Of a DNA stretch of 64,000 nt, positions 44,064-54,704 are shown piece by piece. The notes beneath the pieces were generated by a model, which was not told the origin of the DNA, searched no databases, and worked only from the letters and a program-made list of their open reading frames with translations. Within the stretch, counting starts at the first letter, position 1. The number at the start of each line of letters is the position of its first letter. The stretch is taken from assembly GCF_003265705.1 (NCBI RefSeq), contig NW_020312968.1, positions 378,305 to 442,304 on the forward strand. Reading direction: 5' to 3'. The stretch comes from Callorhinus ursinus (Eukaryota > Chordata > Mammalia > Carnivora > Otariidae). The position numbers and the translations under genes were made by a program.

Positions 44064-44234
44064 GGTGCCTGGGTGGCTCAGTTGGTTAAGTGCCCAACTC
44101 TTAGTTTCAGCTCAGGTCATGATCTTGGGGTCATGGGATCAAGAGCAGTCTACTTGACATTCTCTCTCTCCCTCTCCCTCTGCCCCTCCTCTCTCACTCT
44201 CTTTCAAAATAAATAAATAAAATCTTAAAAAAAG
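44064..44234 (+). mobile_element. Can-SINE, sense, with internal deletion
   Basis: Starts GGTGCCTGGGTGGCTCAGTTGG. The B-box and following region is shortened to GGGATCAAGAGCAGTCTACTTGAC. It has a CT block and AAATAAATAAATAAAATCTT. A short duplication TCCAGTCCA occurs at 44055-44063 and 44235-44243; it is within CCAGTCC-rich DNA, so it is only suggestive. Confidence 0.9.
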
Positions 44235-44592
44235 TCCAGTCCAAATCAAAATGTCAATATCTGAACTTCAAACTCACAACTTTCAATCTCTCAGAAGTTG
44301 TTGTTCTTTTTTTCCCCACAGAGATCACAGCAATGGGCATTTTACTTTTAATGCATTTTAAGTGAAAATTCTAAAACTGTTAAAGAAACCTGGCCATTGT
44401 AGGGAGTTAGGAAAGGACTGAACTGCTTGGCAAACTTCCGATGCCAATACAAGAATGTGGAGAAATGTTGGAGACATTTAAGAACTTCTCACCCCCTGCA
44501 CTGCTTATCCGAACCCACAATTTTACAGACATGAGCGATCAAGGAAGGCGGCATGCTCTCTACTCAAGGTCACCTTACCGCTTCCGTGGTCA

Positions 44593-44607
44593 AGAGAAGC
44601 CAGTGGA
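44593..44607 (+). repeat. Target-site duplication, left copy (RPL7A retrocopy)
   Basis: AGAGAAGCCAGTGGA. It pairs with AGAGAAACAAGTGGA at 45493-45507 (13 of 15 positions). It lies directly before the retrocopy's first base, which corresponds to the pyrimidine-rich (TOP-type) start of a ribosomal-protein mRNA. Confidence 0.85.
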
Positions 44608-45487
44608 GCTCTCTCCTCCGGCCATCCAAGATGCCAAAACGAAAGAAGGCAAAGGGGAAGAAGGTGGCCCCAAAGCCTCTGGTGTGAAGAAGCAGGAGGC
44701 CAAGAAGGTGCTCAATCCCCTGTTCAAGAAAAGGCCCAAGAACTTTGGCATCGGACAGGACATCCAGCCCAAAAGGGACCTCACCCGCTTTGTCAAATGG
44801 CCCCACTACATCCGGCTACAGCAGGCAAAGGGCTATTCTCTATAAACTTTACAAGTGCCACAATGAACCAACTCACCCAGGCCCTGGACCATCAAACAGC
44901 TCCTCAGCTGCATTAGCTGGCCCACAAGTACAGACCAGAGACAAAGCAAGAGAAGCAGCAGAGATTGTTGGCCCAGGCTGAGAAGAAGGCTGAGGGCAAA
45001 GGGGAGGTCCCCACTAAGAGGCCTGTCCTTTGAGCTGGGGTTAACACTGTCACCACCTTGGTGGACAGCAAGAAGGCTCAGCTGGTAGGGACTGCACATG
45101 CTATGGACCCCACTGAGCTAGCTGTCTTCCTGCCTGTCCTGTGTTGTAAGATGGGGGGGGGGGTCCCTACTGCATTATCAAGGGGAAGGCCAGGCTGGGG
45201 CGTCTGGTCCACAAGAAGACCTGCTCCACTGTTGCCTTCACACAAGTGAACTTGGAAGACAAAGGAGCTCTGGCTAAGCTGGTGGAATGTATCGGGACCA
45301 ATGACAACGGCAGATATGATGACATCCACCGCCCCTGGAGGCAACGTCCTGGGTCCGAAGCCAGTGGCTTGCATCGCCAAGCTGGAAAAGGCAAAGACTA
45401 AAGAACTGGCCGCCAAACTGGGCTGAGTGGACACTGTTGAATTTTCTGTACAGAAAAGTAATAAAAAGTTCTCTTTCCAAAAAAAAT
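44608..45487 (+). pseudogene. RPL7A: Processed pseudogene of ribosomal protein L7a (eL8)
   Basis: This is a full-length intronless copy of the RPL7A mRNA, whose product is a 60S ribosomal subunit protein. It begins with the 5' UTR (CTCTCTCCTCCGG), has ATG at 44631 ([16 protein letters not shown]), runs to a stop at 45424 (reading ...LAAKLG before TGA) and includes a 3' UTR with AATAAAA at 45460 and a short A tail. The parent protein is 266 residues. The copy is broken early: about one base is lost near 44675, so the normal start soon meets a stop, and an extra base near 44820 (CAGCAGGCAAAG) shifts the frame again. More indels follow, including a G10 run near 45153 where the parent has a short G run. 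In-frame landmarks survive in pieces, such as [24 protein letters not shown] and [14 protein letters not shown]. The 15-bp duplication on both sides shows L1-mediated retrotransposition. There is no reason to expect a functional protein. Confidence 0.96.
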
Positions 45488-45492
45488 GAGAG

Positions 45493-45507
45493 AGAGAAAC
45501 AAGTGGA
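45493..45507 (+). repeat. Target-site duplication, right copy (RPL7A retrocopy)
   Basis: AGAGAAACAAGTGGA, two differences from the left copy at 44593-44607. It follows the A tail and a short ATGAG remainder. Confidence 0.85.
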
Positions 45508-45509
45508 AT

Positions 45510-45898
45510 AAGTGGTACGGGAATAAAACTTTTTTTTTTTTTTTTCAGTTGATGCTTTTTATGGTCCTCTTTTATGTCTAATGACTTGCAAAGCAGTCCT
45601 CAAATTCTGGCTCTTCTATGAGGTTCCTTGTAAATTATTCCAAGTCCTCTTCAGAGACCTCCCATTGGACCAATCTTCAGGGCAGGGGATGCAATTTCAG
45701 GCTGACCTCTTTTACTCCAGCTTAATTCCCACCCACTGTCTGTAGACTTCATACAATCTCTTTCCATCAGGGCCGCCTCACCCCAGCAAACACTCCTCCC
45801 AGGCAGGGTCCTTCCAACAGAGCTCACTCCTGGCTATCCTGCCCAGAGTCCACTTGGCCTCTAGGAAACTAGGAAAGCTTGTCCAGCAAACGGGTAAG
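45510..45898. other. Unassigned non-coding stretch
   Basis: Includes a T16 run at about 45530. No recognised gene. Confidence 0.45.
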
Positions 45899-45920
45899 GT
45901 ATAGGTCTCTCCCTATACTT

Positions 45921-46140
45921 GAGCCTGGGTGGCTCAGTCAGTTAAGCGTCTGCCTTCGGCTCAGGTCATGACCCCAGGGTCCTGGGATCGAGTCCCACAT
46001 CGGGCTCCTTGCTCAGGGGAGAGTCTGTTTCTCCCTCTCCCTCTGCCTGCTGCTCCCTCTGGGCCAGTGTTTTATCTCTCTCTCTCCCTCTCTCTTTCTC
46101 TGTTAAGGAAATAAATAAAATCTTTAAAAAAAAAAAAAAA
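45921..46140 (+). mobile_element. Can-SINE, sense, head slightly truncated
   Basis: GAGCCTGGGTGGCTCAGTC (the leading GGGCAC is missing), GGGATCGAGTCCC, CT-rich block, then AAATAAATAAAATCTTT and A16. Flanks GTaTAGGTCTcTCC (45899-45912) and GTaCAGGTCTtTCC (46144-46157) look like a duplication with two differences; about eight unmatched bases separate the left copy from the head. Confidence 0.92.
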
Positions 46141-46159
46141 GAAGTACAGGTCTTTCCTG

Positions 46160-47330
46160 TCTTAGTCTAAATTCCCCCAAAGTAGGGCTGAACCCAGAGG
46201 CTTGCACGCGGATAGTTTATGTACGGTTGTGATCCCAGGGAGCCAGAGAACAGGAGAAGAAGAAAGAAACAGAAGGAGGCAAAGCCACTACAGGTGTGTG
46301 TTTTATCAACTTGGCCCCCAAGAAGGACAAAGATGAGCATCCTGTGAGGACATACTATGGGCCTTTATGAAATGCATCTCAGAGCTGGGGGTGAGGGAAA
46401 CTGAGGAAAGTAGAAAGCATTTATCTATTGTCTCTCATCCCCCATTGGCCAAGTGGTGACCCCACTGGTGTTAACTCCCCAGAATGCCAAGCTGAGCACA
46501 TTGAGTTCAGCGCCATTTTATCAGAGAAGCCCCAGGGCAGGAAGGGGAGGCGATGCAGGGCAGGCCTGAGGCCCGGCCCTCTCTCACCCTACCTGCAGAA
46601 AACAGCAGAAAATGGAGGAAGTGGTTAAGGGGCCAAGAGAATTCTGAAGTGATGCCTAAAAGGGGCTCAACACACTGCCTCTAGTGCTCCCTCTCCTTTC
46701 CTAGATGTTAAGAGACAAAATCACAACTCTTATGCAAACATAAAATGAACGTTCATCAAAAATGATCCTTAACTCATTAGCTAATGAGGGAACAGTTACA
46801 ATGTTAGAACCAGTTCAAAGGAGAACCCAAAGTGCAGTTACAATTTAGGCCCTCAGGAATCTGGAACAAAAGGAATTTGAAGAATAGATATAAAACTTGC
46901 ATCTTTGGAGGAAAAGAGAGGGGAATGAATTGAATACCCATCAAACAAAATTCACTTGCATCTCTCCGGACAGAAATAATTTGTATTAATATCAATCAAT
47001 TTTCTAGAATTTACAGAAACTGTAGAATTAAATTATATTATAAATATATAATATAAACTAAATTATAAAGAGAGATTATCTATAATTCGAAGAGAACGAA
47101 AGCTGCAGATCCCAGAGAATCACATAACCAAGGAGAGTGTTCTAGACGATGCTTGGCTTCCATTTAAAAAGACCCAGTTATCTTTCTTGCCCATTTCAAG
47201 TCTTTCACAACTTTTCTTGACTGGGCCATTATGGGACACTCTAGTCTTCATTATCTCATAATGCCCATCAGACACTCTTCTGGGAATTCACTTGTGATCC
47301 AACCCAGAGAACTAATGGGTAAATCTCTAA
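46160..47330. other. Unassigned non-coding stretch
   Basis: No recognised gene. An AT-rich block at 47020-47075 contains repeated TATAAT/ATTATA motifs. Confidence 0.45.
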
Positions 47331-47332
47331 AT

Positions 47333-47544
47333 CGGGGTCCCGACACTATGACCCGCAGGCCAAAACTGACCAGCAGATTTTTAGAGATAAAGTTTTATTG
47401 GAATACAGGCACATTGACCTATTGTCTAGAAAGCCTGTCTCTCTATAGCAGCAGAGTGGAATTCCTACAACTACGACCACGTGGCCCATAATGCCTAAAA
47501 TACTTACTATTTGGTTCTGTGTAGAAAAAGTTTGCCCATCTCTG
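47333..47544. mobile_element. hAT-type non-autonomous DNA transposon (MITE)
   Basis: Matches a well-known mammalian MITE with inverted ends near CAGGGGTCGGCAAACT. The left end is CGGGGTCCCGACACTATGACCCGCAGGCC, the interior contains 'AGATAAAGTTTTATTGGAATACAGGCAC', and the right end is 'CTAAAATACTTACTATTTGGTTCTGTGTAGAAAAAGTTTGCCCATCTCTG'. I am sure of the element type but not of its formal family name. Confidence 0.8.
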
Positions 47545-47549
47545 TTATA

Positions 47550-48885
47550 GGTCATCAAGCAAACAGCAAGATTATGACACGTCAATTTTCCTTTCCATCC
47601 GACGGCCCCCGCCTTTAACAATGGTTTTCCAGGATTTGAGGCCAAGAAGGAAGCACCAGACAAAAACTTGGCATTTTCTAATTCTGTTCAGACCCTTCAA
47701 AGATTTCTCCTGTTCCCTCCTCACATCATCTCATTTTCTCTCACACAGACTGGGGGTGGTGGGCAATTTGGACAGAGTTCAAAGACTAGTTTTCCTACTT
47801 CCCAATAAAGTCAACAAAGAAACGTCTAGACCTTCCTTACAAAGCATGAGCACTTACCACCCATTGTCCTCGATGTGTGAGCCTTAATTAAAATCCCAAG
47901 ATCACAGGACAGGTGGTGTTGTAGAACAAGTTCTGTCCCATAAATGCTTATAAACCATCATGGCTGAGATTCAAATCCAGCCCCAAAGTTGTCCTGCTCT
48001 TGGGACGGGACAGGCGTGACTCATAAGCTGAGAGGCCCTAGCCACTCACCTTCCACCACCACCACCTACTTCCAGAGCCATCCTGTTGCTATTTTAAAAG
48101 ACGCTGGATGTGGCAAGAGCATTGGGGTGAGAAAAAATGTTTTAGGCAGAATGTTTGATACCTTCTTGCCGCTTCCCCCGCCATTCAGATGGGGAAGGAA
48201 ACATGGGTCGGCTTCCACACCAGCCTGGCAGGGGAAATAGACATCTGTCTCAGGACGGTATTTCTTACTCTTGGTAGCAGCCAGGAGTGCTTTCTGATCC
48301 AAAAGAAAAAATGTGCCTCAGCGAAGAAATATGAGATTAAAATTCAAGCATATTGAAACTAAACTTTGAATTAAGTTTCTTTCTTTAAATGGGGAAAAAA
48401 AAAAAAACCTGCTTAACAACAGCAGAAAGAATCTTCACATTGCTAAAGCACCAGGTAGGATGTTTCTAATTAAGTCTTGGAGGAAAAGCATTCAGAAGCC
48501 AATTAGTGGAAGGTGAGGGGCAAACCACACCACGGAGATGCTGCGTCTTCACAAAACCCTTCACCTTATCCTTTCTTTTGCTCACGCTTCTTTGTTGCTT
48601 TGGTTCCAACAGGAGAATCAGAGACTCAGGTTTGCCGCTGGTCGTTTGATGCCCCAGATAAGGATTGTCAAGCTGAATGTCAAGACTGTTTTCTGGGCTG
48701 ACGTCTGGAGACTGTAAATGGTCTCCCTAATTCTCTGTGAAGTTCATTCCTCCAATTGTTTTCACTTAGCGAGGTCAGATGTCACATTTCCAGCAACCCT
48801 GAGGACACTGTGGCCCACTCTTTCTTGACGCATCATGAAATAAAATAGTCGATGGATAGCTTCTATCGTGTGGTGTTGGTGGGGT
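47550..48885. other. Unassigned non-coding stretch
   Basis: No recognised gene or repeat; open frames (47621-47887, 47989-48240, 48066-48302 minus, 48513-48701) lack domains and overlap frames on the other strand. Confidence 0.45.
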
Positions 48886-48889
48886 TCCG

Positions 48890-49095
48890 GAAAAAAAGCA
48901 AAGCTTCTGGCTTCAAACTTGGGTTCAAAGACCGGCCCTGCCATTTACGAGCCACGTGATCTGGCACAAACTGTCTCAGGCTTTGAACTTTCCCCTTCTC
49001 ATTTGTGAGTTAGGGATAATAGTCACGCCCTAATTTTGTTGTGAGATTTAAATAAGAGAGGTTAGGAAAATCCTCGCCCGGAACCTGATACCCAA
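48890..49095 (+). repeat. MIR, sense
   Basis: 'GGCTTCAAACTTGGGTTCAAAGACCGGCCCTGCCATTTACGAGCCACGTGATCTGGCACAAACTGTCTCAGG' followed by 'CATTTGTGAGTTAGGGATAATAGTCACGCCC' and 'GTTGTGAGATTTAAATAAGAG' is a near-complete MIR including the tRNA-related start. Confidence 0.87.
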
Positions 49096-49099
49096 TGCG

Positions 49100-49710
49100 T
49101 TCCCTCCTCTCCACTCCCCTCCACTGAGCTCTACTCAGCAGTTACCATGCCTCCAAGAAACTTCATGAGTTTTGATATTGCTTCTACCCAAACGTGCACT
49201 CCATTAGGCCATTAACTTCTCCTGTCTGTTTCCTATCCCATCCCCAGCACAGATGCATTTGTGTTTCTCCTCAATTTCACAGGCATCTTCTTGACCCAGC
49301 CACACAAAAGGAAACTCAAAGTAGCTGCCTGCAACAGAGCCCATCACTGTGGTTGGGTGTGACTTCATAATTGGCCTATGGGTCTTTGGAATTGAAATAC
49401 CAGAGAGCTGCTCCTGAGACACAGCTGAAGATGATTGGTACTAACCTGCAGGAGGCAACAGCAGAATGGGGATCTGAGAAGAGGATGCTAGGCTTCCTAA
49501 AAACTAAGCGCTCTTTTTGTGTTTACCAGACCACCAGCTGCTCTGGTGGAAAATAGTTTCAGAACAAAGACTTTCGGTGTCTTAGATTCAAAAGGAAGAG
49601 GAGTCCTCAACAGCATGACAATAAAAAAGCAAAAAAACACCCAGAAAGTCTAGAAGCAAATAGTCTCGGTAGGAAAAAATGTGGGCTATTTGTTTTTACT
49701 TTGATAGACT
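49100..49710. other. Unassigned non-coding stretch
   Basis: No recognised feature. Confidence 0.45.
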
Positions 49711-49734
49711 TTTTCTTTTCTTTTCTTTTCTTTT
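49711..49734 (+). repeat. (TTTTC)n microsatellite
   Basis: Four to five TTTTC units. Confidence 0.9.
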
Positions 49735-50540
49735 AGTGAACTGTTTGGGGTTTTTTTAATAGCACTGGTGGGGCGTGGCTTCATGTTGATCTTTAAGCTC
49801 CTCAATGGATAAAAAGTAAAAACTACGTGACAATTTAAAATTGGCTTTTCTACATCTTTCCAAACCAAATAACTTTGCAAATTACATTAGGGTTAGAATG
49901 CTGGAAGCCAAGAATGTCTTTATGCATAACCCAAAATAAGGCACAGTCTCTGCCCAATATAAATATCACCAAAGATGTCTGCTTTCAACTGCATGAGTGG
50001 TTTGATGCTATTTTTCCGAGCTATTCCTCTGGAAAGTCCTTATTAACATTACCAAATAACTCCAGTCCAAGAAAGAAGTCAATCAAGATAATCTAAAGTC
50101 CAGAAAGCTGGCTCACAGTGATCCAGTACAATCCACAAAGTGTGAGAGCCAAGTAGACCAGAGTAAGATGACACTTCCTAGTTCCTTCTCTTCTGGCATC
50201 TGCCTCAAACAGGTTTTCTGCCATTAATAGCTGTCAGCACAGGGGACTTCCCAACTGCATCCTACCCAGTGCAATATGTGTCAAAAAGGGAAAATTATTT
50301 TCTCATCAATCATGCTACCTTAATACCAAGGATAAACAGAGACTCTTTCCAAGTTAAGAGGTAGGAAAAGTCTGCTGGCTCAAGCTGCTAACCACTTTCT
50401 CATTTTTTCCTAAACATTCATCATCGTCGGAACACATATTTTATGTTAATGTAAATTTATACAATAATATTTGAATTTCTGTGATGATCATTGCCAGTTG
50501 AAAATAAGATTCACAAGCCTAAAACCACTAAAACTGTTAA
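49735..50540. other. Unassigned non-coding stretch
   Basis: No recognised gene or repeat. Confidence 0.45.
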
Positions 50541-50544
50541 GCTA

Positions 50545-50612
50545 TAACTGTATCCCCAGTTCTTAGAAGAATGCCTGGCACACAGAAGGCAGTCAATAAA
50601 TGCTTGTGGAGT
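50545..50612 (+). repeat. L2 extreme 3' end, sense
   Basis: 'ACTGTATCCCCAGTTCTTAGAAGAATGCCTGGCACACAGAAGGCAGTCAATAAATGCTTGTGGAG' matches the last part of L2 (tgtatccccagcgcctagcacagtgcctggcacatagtaggcgctcaataaatgtttg). Confidence 0.75.
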
Positions 50613-50619
50613 TAAGGAC

Positions 50620-51083
50620 TGCCCACACTAAATAGTAATTAAGCCAAAAACGAGGATAAGATCACCCTTGGAGAGTGTGGGGAGGGAGATAGGAAGGGAA
50701 AATGTGGGAAGAAAAAGGAATAAAAAGGAAAGGAGAGAGGGTCTACGGAGTAACCATGGAAACCAGCAATAAGTACGGGATGGACAGAGCAAAAAGTGGC
50801 AACAAAAAAAACTGAGCAGGAGAAACCAGAGTGATAGAGAAAAACCAAAACACAAGAGTAAACATGAGCCTGGTTTGGGAGACAGCACAACATCTCCCTT
50901 GTTCACCAGCCCTTTTCTAGAAGTACAGTCTTCTTATAAAGGAAGAGATCCATTTTCACCTTCAACTTTTATTTCTGATTCTGTGTATGAACAAATTTTA
51001 CATATCCATAATTTGACTCCAAGAGTAGGAAAAAAATGGCAGACTAGAGCTAATGGCGGTAGAAAATTTTTCTCTCATATTAA
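50620..51083. other. Unassigned non-coding stretch
   Basis: Purine-rich; two antisense open frames of 84 and 92 codons (50628-50906) are low-complexity (Phe/Leu/Ser) and overlap in different frames. Confidence 0.45.
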
Positions 51084-51122
51084 GAGATATAGATGATAGA
51101 CAGACAGATAGATGATAGAGAT
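51084..51122 (+). repeat. Imperfect (GATA)n-like microsatellite
   Basis: AGATATAGATGATAGACAG followed by further GATA and GACA units. Confidence 0.8.
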
Positions 51123-51185
51123 GAGAGAGAAAAGATACAGAAATTGTTCATCCTTGAGGTATTGACCTTATTTTTATAGAAAGTA

Positions 51186-51590
51186 GCCATCAGAAAGGAT
51201 GAATACCCAACCTTTACATCAACATGGATGGGCCTGGAGGAGATGATGCTAAGTGAAATAAGTCAAGCAGAGAAAGTCAATTATCATATGGTTTCACTTA
51301 TTTGTGGAACATTAGGAATGGTATGGAGGACATTAGGAGAAGGAAGGGAAAACTGAAGGGGGGAAATCAGAGGGAGAGATGAACCATGAGAGACTGTGGA
51401 CTCTGAGAAACAAACTGAGGGTTTTGGAGGGCAGGGGGGTGGGGAATGGGTTAGCCCGGTGATGGGTATTATGGAGGGCACGTATTGCATGGAGCACTGG
51501 GTGTTATACAAAAACAATGAATCATGGAACACTACATCAAAAACTAATGATGTATTGTATGGTGACTAACATAACAATAATAAAAAAAAA
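51186..51590 (+). mobile_element. 5'-truncated L1 3' end, sense, candidate 3' transduction
   Basis: About 400 bp of L1 3' end: 'GCCATCAGAAAGGATGAATACCC', 'AACATGGATGGGCCTGGAGGAG', 'GTGAAATAAGTCAAGCAGAGAAAG', 'ATCATATGGTTTCACTTATTTGTGGAAC', a G-rich 3' UTR, 'GAATCATGGAACACTACATC', and the end ATAATAAAAAAAAA at 51578-51590. It belongs to the same L1 type as the copies near 16 and 17.8 kb but extends further 5'. After its A tail come 36 unrelated bases and a second A-rich stretch (51627-51642). These are followed by AGAAAGTAGCC (51643-51653), which repeats the sequence at the L1's left edge (51178-51188). Confidence 0.9.
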
Positions 51591-51654
51591 GATTAAATGT
51601 CACCTCACTAAGGTAGCAATCCATAGAAAAAAAAGAAGAAGAAGAAAGTAGCCT

Positions 51655-52425
51655 GAATCAAGCAAAAGTGTCCCAGCAAACAATGCTGCCTTCCCCTTTG
51701 CAACCAGTCCTGGCAATCACACAGTGTCCCCTTCGCATACTCTTCTGGTGAAAGCAGTCCCAAGTTCACCCAAATTCAAAGGAAGAAGAATTAGACTCAG
51801 CCTTTTGATAGGGGAACAGAAGGTGACCCTGCCAAGGAGCCTGTGGCCGTCTCTGGAAAGTACTATCTGCCACAATGGCTGTCGGAAGCTCCAGGTGGGG
51901 GCAAAGGTCTGGATTCATTATCTCCTCTACAGGCTCTACCCCTGCTGCCTTCCCCGGGGAACACTCCTGACACCAAGACCGAGAATTCTTCAACCGCCAC
52001 AGACTTCCTTGCTCAGCTGGAGTTGCTGTCTTCAATACCATCAGTTCAATTCCTTGATCACTCAGTTTCCTGACCACAGGGGAAACCAAAACAAAAAACA
52101 AAAACACTTCTCTTTCATGGTCAGGTCTTGTGGAAGAGAAATGCTGTCGAGGACCAAGACTCCTTCTTGTAACCATAAGAGCTTAAACTCTTTCCCACTC
52201 CCGACCCTGACAGAATTGGGCCCTCCTTCCCTTATACCCTCAGCCTCTCGTCCCTGAACTGTGTTGCGAAGCCCACTTTGACTTGCCTGTCTCTCAGTGG
52301 ACCCCCCAACGAGCTCTTGAAAATAGGGTTGGTGTTCTCATTCCATCTTTGTATGTCCAGGCCTAACCCTAACTAACCACTTCAGTCTTAAAAGCCATAC
52401 GCCATCATGTAAAAAGTCAGGTCTT
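51655..52425. other. Unassigned stretch with overlapping long open frames
   Basis: A 177-codon open frame (51724-52257, plus) and a 136-codon frame on the other strand (51766-52176) overlap. Neither shows a domain, signal peptide or known family, and the overlap is typical of stop-poor GC-moderate DNA. Not called as a gene. Confidence 0.45.
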
Positions 52426-52429
52426 GCTG

Positions 52430-52625
52430 ACAGAAAACGTGGATTCCTATTCTGGTTCTTCAACATACCAGGAAGACACCGGCCCATTCAGTCAACCTCT
52501 CTGAGGCTTGGTTTTCTTATCATTAACATAGGGATATGGCTACCTGATGGCCTACATCACACAACGGTAATTTTGAGAATCAACTGAGATGATATGCTAT
52601 AAAATTACAAGGCACTATTTTCCAA
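52430..52625 (+). repeat. MIR, sense
   Basis: 'GGATTCCTATTCTGGTTCTTCAACATACCAGG', 'CAACCTCTCTGAGGCTTGGTTTTCTTATCATTAACATAGGGATATGGCTACC' and 'GTAATTTTGAGAATCAACTGAGATGATATGCTATAAAATTACAAGGCAC' follow MIR from core to 3' part. Confidence 0.82.
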
Positions 52626-52629
52626 TATT

Positions 52630-54215
52630 AGTTTCTAAATGAATATGGATCTCTACCCTTTATTGCCAAAGCTTATAAAATTTCAGTACTGTACTAAATA
52701 TTCTCTCCACTCCATCAGCCATACTAGACTTGACACACTGTTGACTTTAAGTGTTTAGGGTCATAAATCCAAGCTACACAAAAACTCTTAAAAACCAATT
52801 TTAATGAACCAATCAAGAGTTTAAAACAGATATATAAAGTGGTTTGCTCTGCAGAGTATTTCCATTCAAAGCAGGAAAAAGAAATTCCTAAATAGATAAG
52901 GGATTTCTAAGGAGCAAAAACAAAATGAAAAGGGTACAGTGGATCACTATGAACTCACTAAAGAAATACGCAGCTTTTCCTCAAGATTTTGCTTGGCATT
53001 TTGCATTTAGAAACAGTCTTCTTAAAAGTACTTGTCAAGAAAACACAGCAGCAGCCGACACTCATTGTATACTATACTCTTTCAGAGAAATCAAATAATT
53101 TGTCTGCAAGTCAATGAATATTTGCTACTTCAAAAGCAATAAAATTAAATCATGCTAATAACTACTCCCTCTTCCTCCAGTCCTCAAATGTATTATTTTA
53201 ACAAAGCAAATACTTAAATATCAAAAAAAATTGTGAGGTTACCGCATTTAACAAAAACAGAAACCAAATTCTGAGTATTCCACACTAGCCCAGAATTGGT
53301 ATGGTTTTTCCATCAAAGAATGTGCTAGTCAAAAATGTAAGCAAATAACTGAAGAGTCAAATATAATTTTTGTATTCATTATCTCTAATGCATAGAGATA
53401 TTGGTCATGAAATTAACAAAATATAACTGAGAAAAATAGAGATTAACTAAGATTTATGTGCAGTTTTCGCACAGGAAGGTTTCCAACCAATCTTAATTCT
53501 GTCAAGGGGTGTTATCCCACTTACACTGACGTGCATCTAAGTCTGTAAGGAAACAAGTTGAGGAACTGGATTTCTAAGGCTTATATGGACCAGGAGTCCT
53601 AGTCCTCACAGGGAAGAAAGAAATGTAGGATATCTCCAGGTGTTTCGGGTGGTTAAGCGGGCTTGGAAACCGTGACCTGAGTTACTTACATTCCCCTTGC
53701 CAGCTTCTTACAGCCACTCCTTGGCTCTGTCTTGTGAAGTCTCTAGCCCCCATTTGGCTCTGCGCCTCCTTCCTTTCGCTCACTTGTCATTCTTTCTCAC
53801 AAGTGATTCTGGCACCATAATACCCTGATATTCTCTGAGTTCACATGTACAGTTTTGACTCTCTGAGACCATAAAGGGCCAAAGGGTGATGAAATTCATC
53901 ATGGTGCCAAAGCAGGAATATGAATCCTCTGTTTGCAAAGATTTGTGAGGGCAGGAATCACTTTAGCAAGGGAGTATGGCCACTTCTCAGTTTCTCTTAG
54001 AAGCAGAAACTAAAGTCCTGAAAATAAGATTTACGTCTATGGCTAGCATGCAGGTAAAGAGACCACGAGGGGGACCACTATAAATATGATGGTCCTTAGC
54101 CAGAAAAATAGAAGTTTATAAAAAAAAAAAAAAAAGAAGCCCATGGGGTGGGTAGGTTCATTGGGTTACTCTAACCAGCCCTAGATCCTTGCCCTTTGCC
54201 AGGTAACTCTGCAAG
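52630..54215. other. Unassigned non-coding stretch
   Basis: About 1.6 kb, AT-rich on the left. Contains an A17 run at about 54119. No recognised gene or repeat. Confidence 0.45.
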
Positions 54216-54219
54216 GCTT

Positions 54220-54700
54220 TCCAGTGGTGGTCAGGGTGATCTGCCCTGCTGCTCCTCTCTGGGCTTGGCCACAGGACTTTGTATGGGCCAGTAAAATGAA
54301 GTATAGAGTTGCCAGATGTAGCAAAAATAAAAAACTACAGGATGTCCAAGTTGAAAATAAGTGTGCCTGTTCCAAGTCTCGGGCTCAAGAGTTCTTGCAA
54401 ATTTCTGCTCACTTTTGTGTCTTTATCTGACTGAGCTAGCCTATTACAAGAAAAAATATATAGGGAGCAGAGCCAGATCTCTCCCCCTGTCACTCCAGCC
54501 GAGGTCACCCTTGATCAGCCAGCATTCACTCACCTTCCATTCAAGATGAGTGAGCCCAGCCAGATCAGCAGAACCATCTGGTTGAGCCTCAAGGGACCCC
54601 TCTGAAGCATAAACAACAGACCTGGCTTCTTATAGGCCAGTGAGCTTGTGGTTGTTTGTAATGTAGCATGATTATGTTAACTGATAGCCATCATAGCCCA
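54220..54700 (+). repeat. Probable MLT1-like LTR (MaLR), interrupted
   Basis: The left part 'GCTGCTCCTCTCTGGGCTTGGCCACAGGACTTTGTATGGGCC' and the right part 'GAGTGAGCCCAGCCAGATCAGCAGAACCATCTGG' plus 'GGCCAGTGAGCTTGTGGTTGTTTGTAATGTAGCATGATTATGTTAACTGATAGCC' resemble MLT1-type LTR segments. Between them, 'GAGTTGCCAGATGTAGCAAAAATAAAAAACTACAGGATGTCC' (54307-54348) resembles a fragment of an unrelated palindromic DNA transposon. Family and limits are uncertain. Confidence 0.55.
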
Positions 54701-54704
54701 TAAA

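Noticed and set aside
44631..45426. Functional RPL7A gene
   Set aside because: The normal frame stops within about 20 codons after a one-base loss; further frameshifts, a short A tail and flanking duplications show a retrocopy.
51724..52257. 177-codon frame as a gene
   Set aside because: A 136-codon frame overlaps on the other strand, composition is not domain-like and I recognise no homologue.
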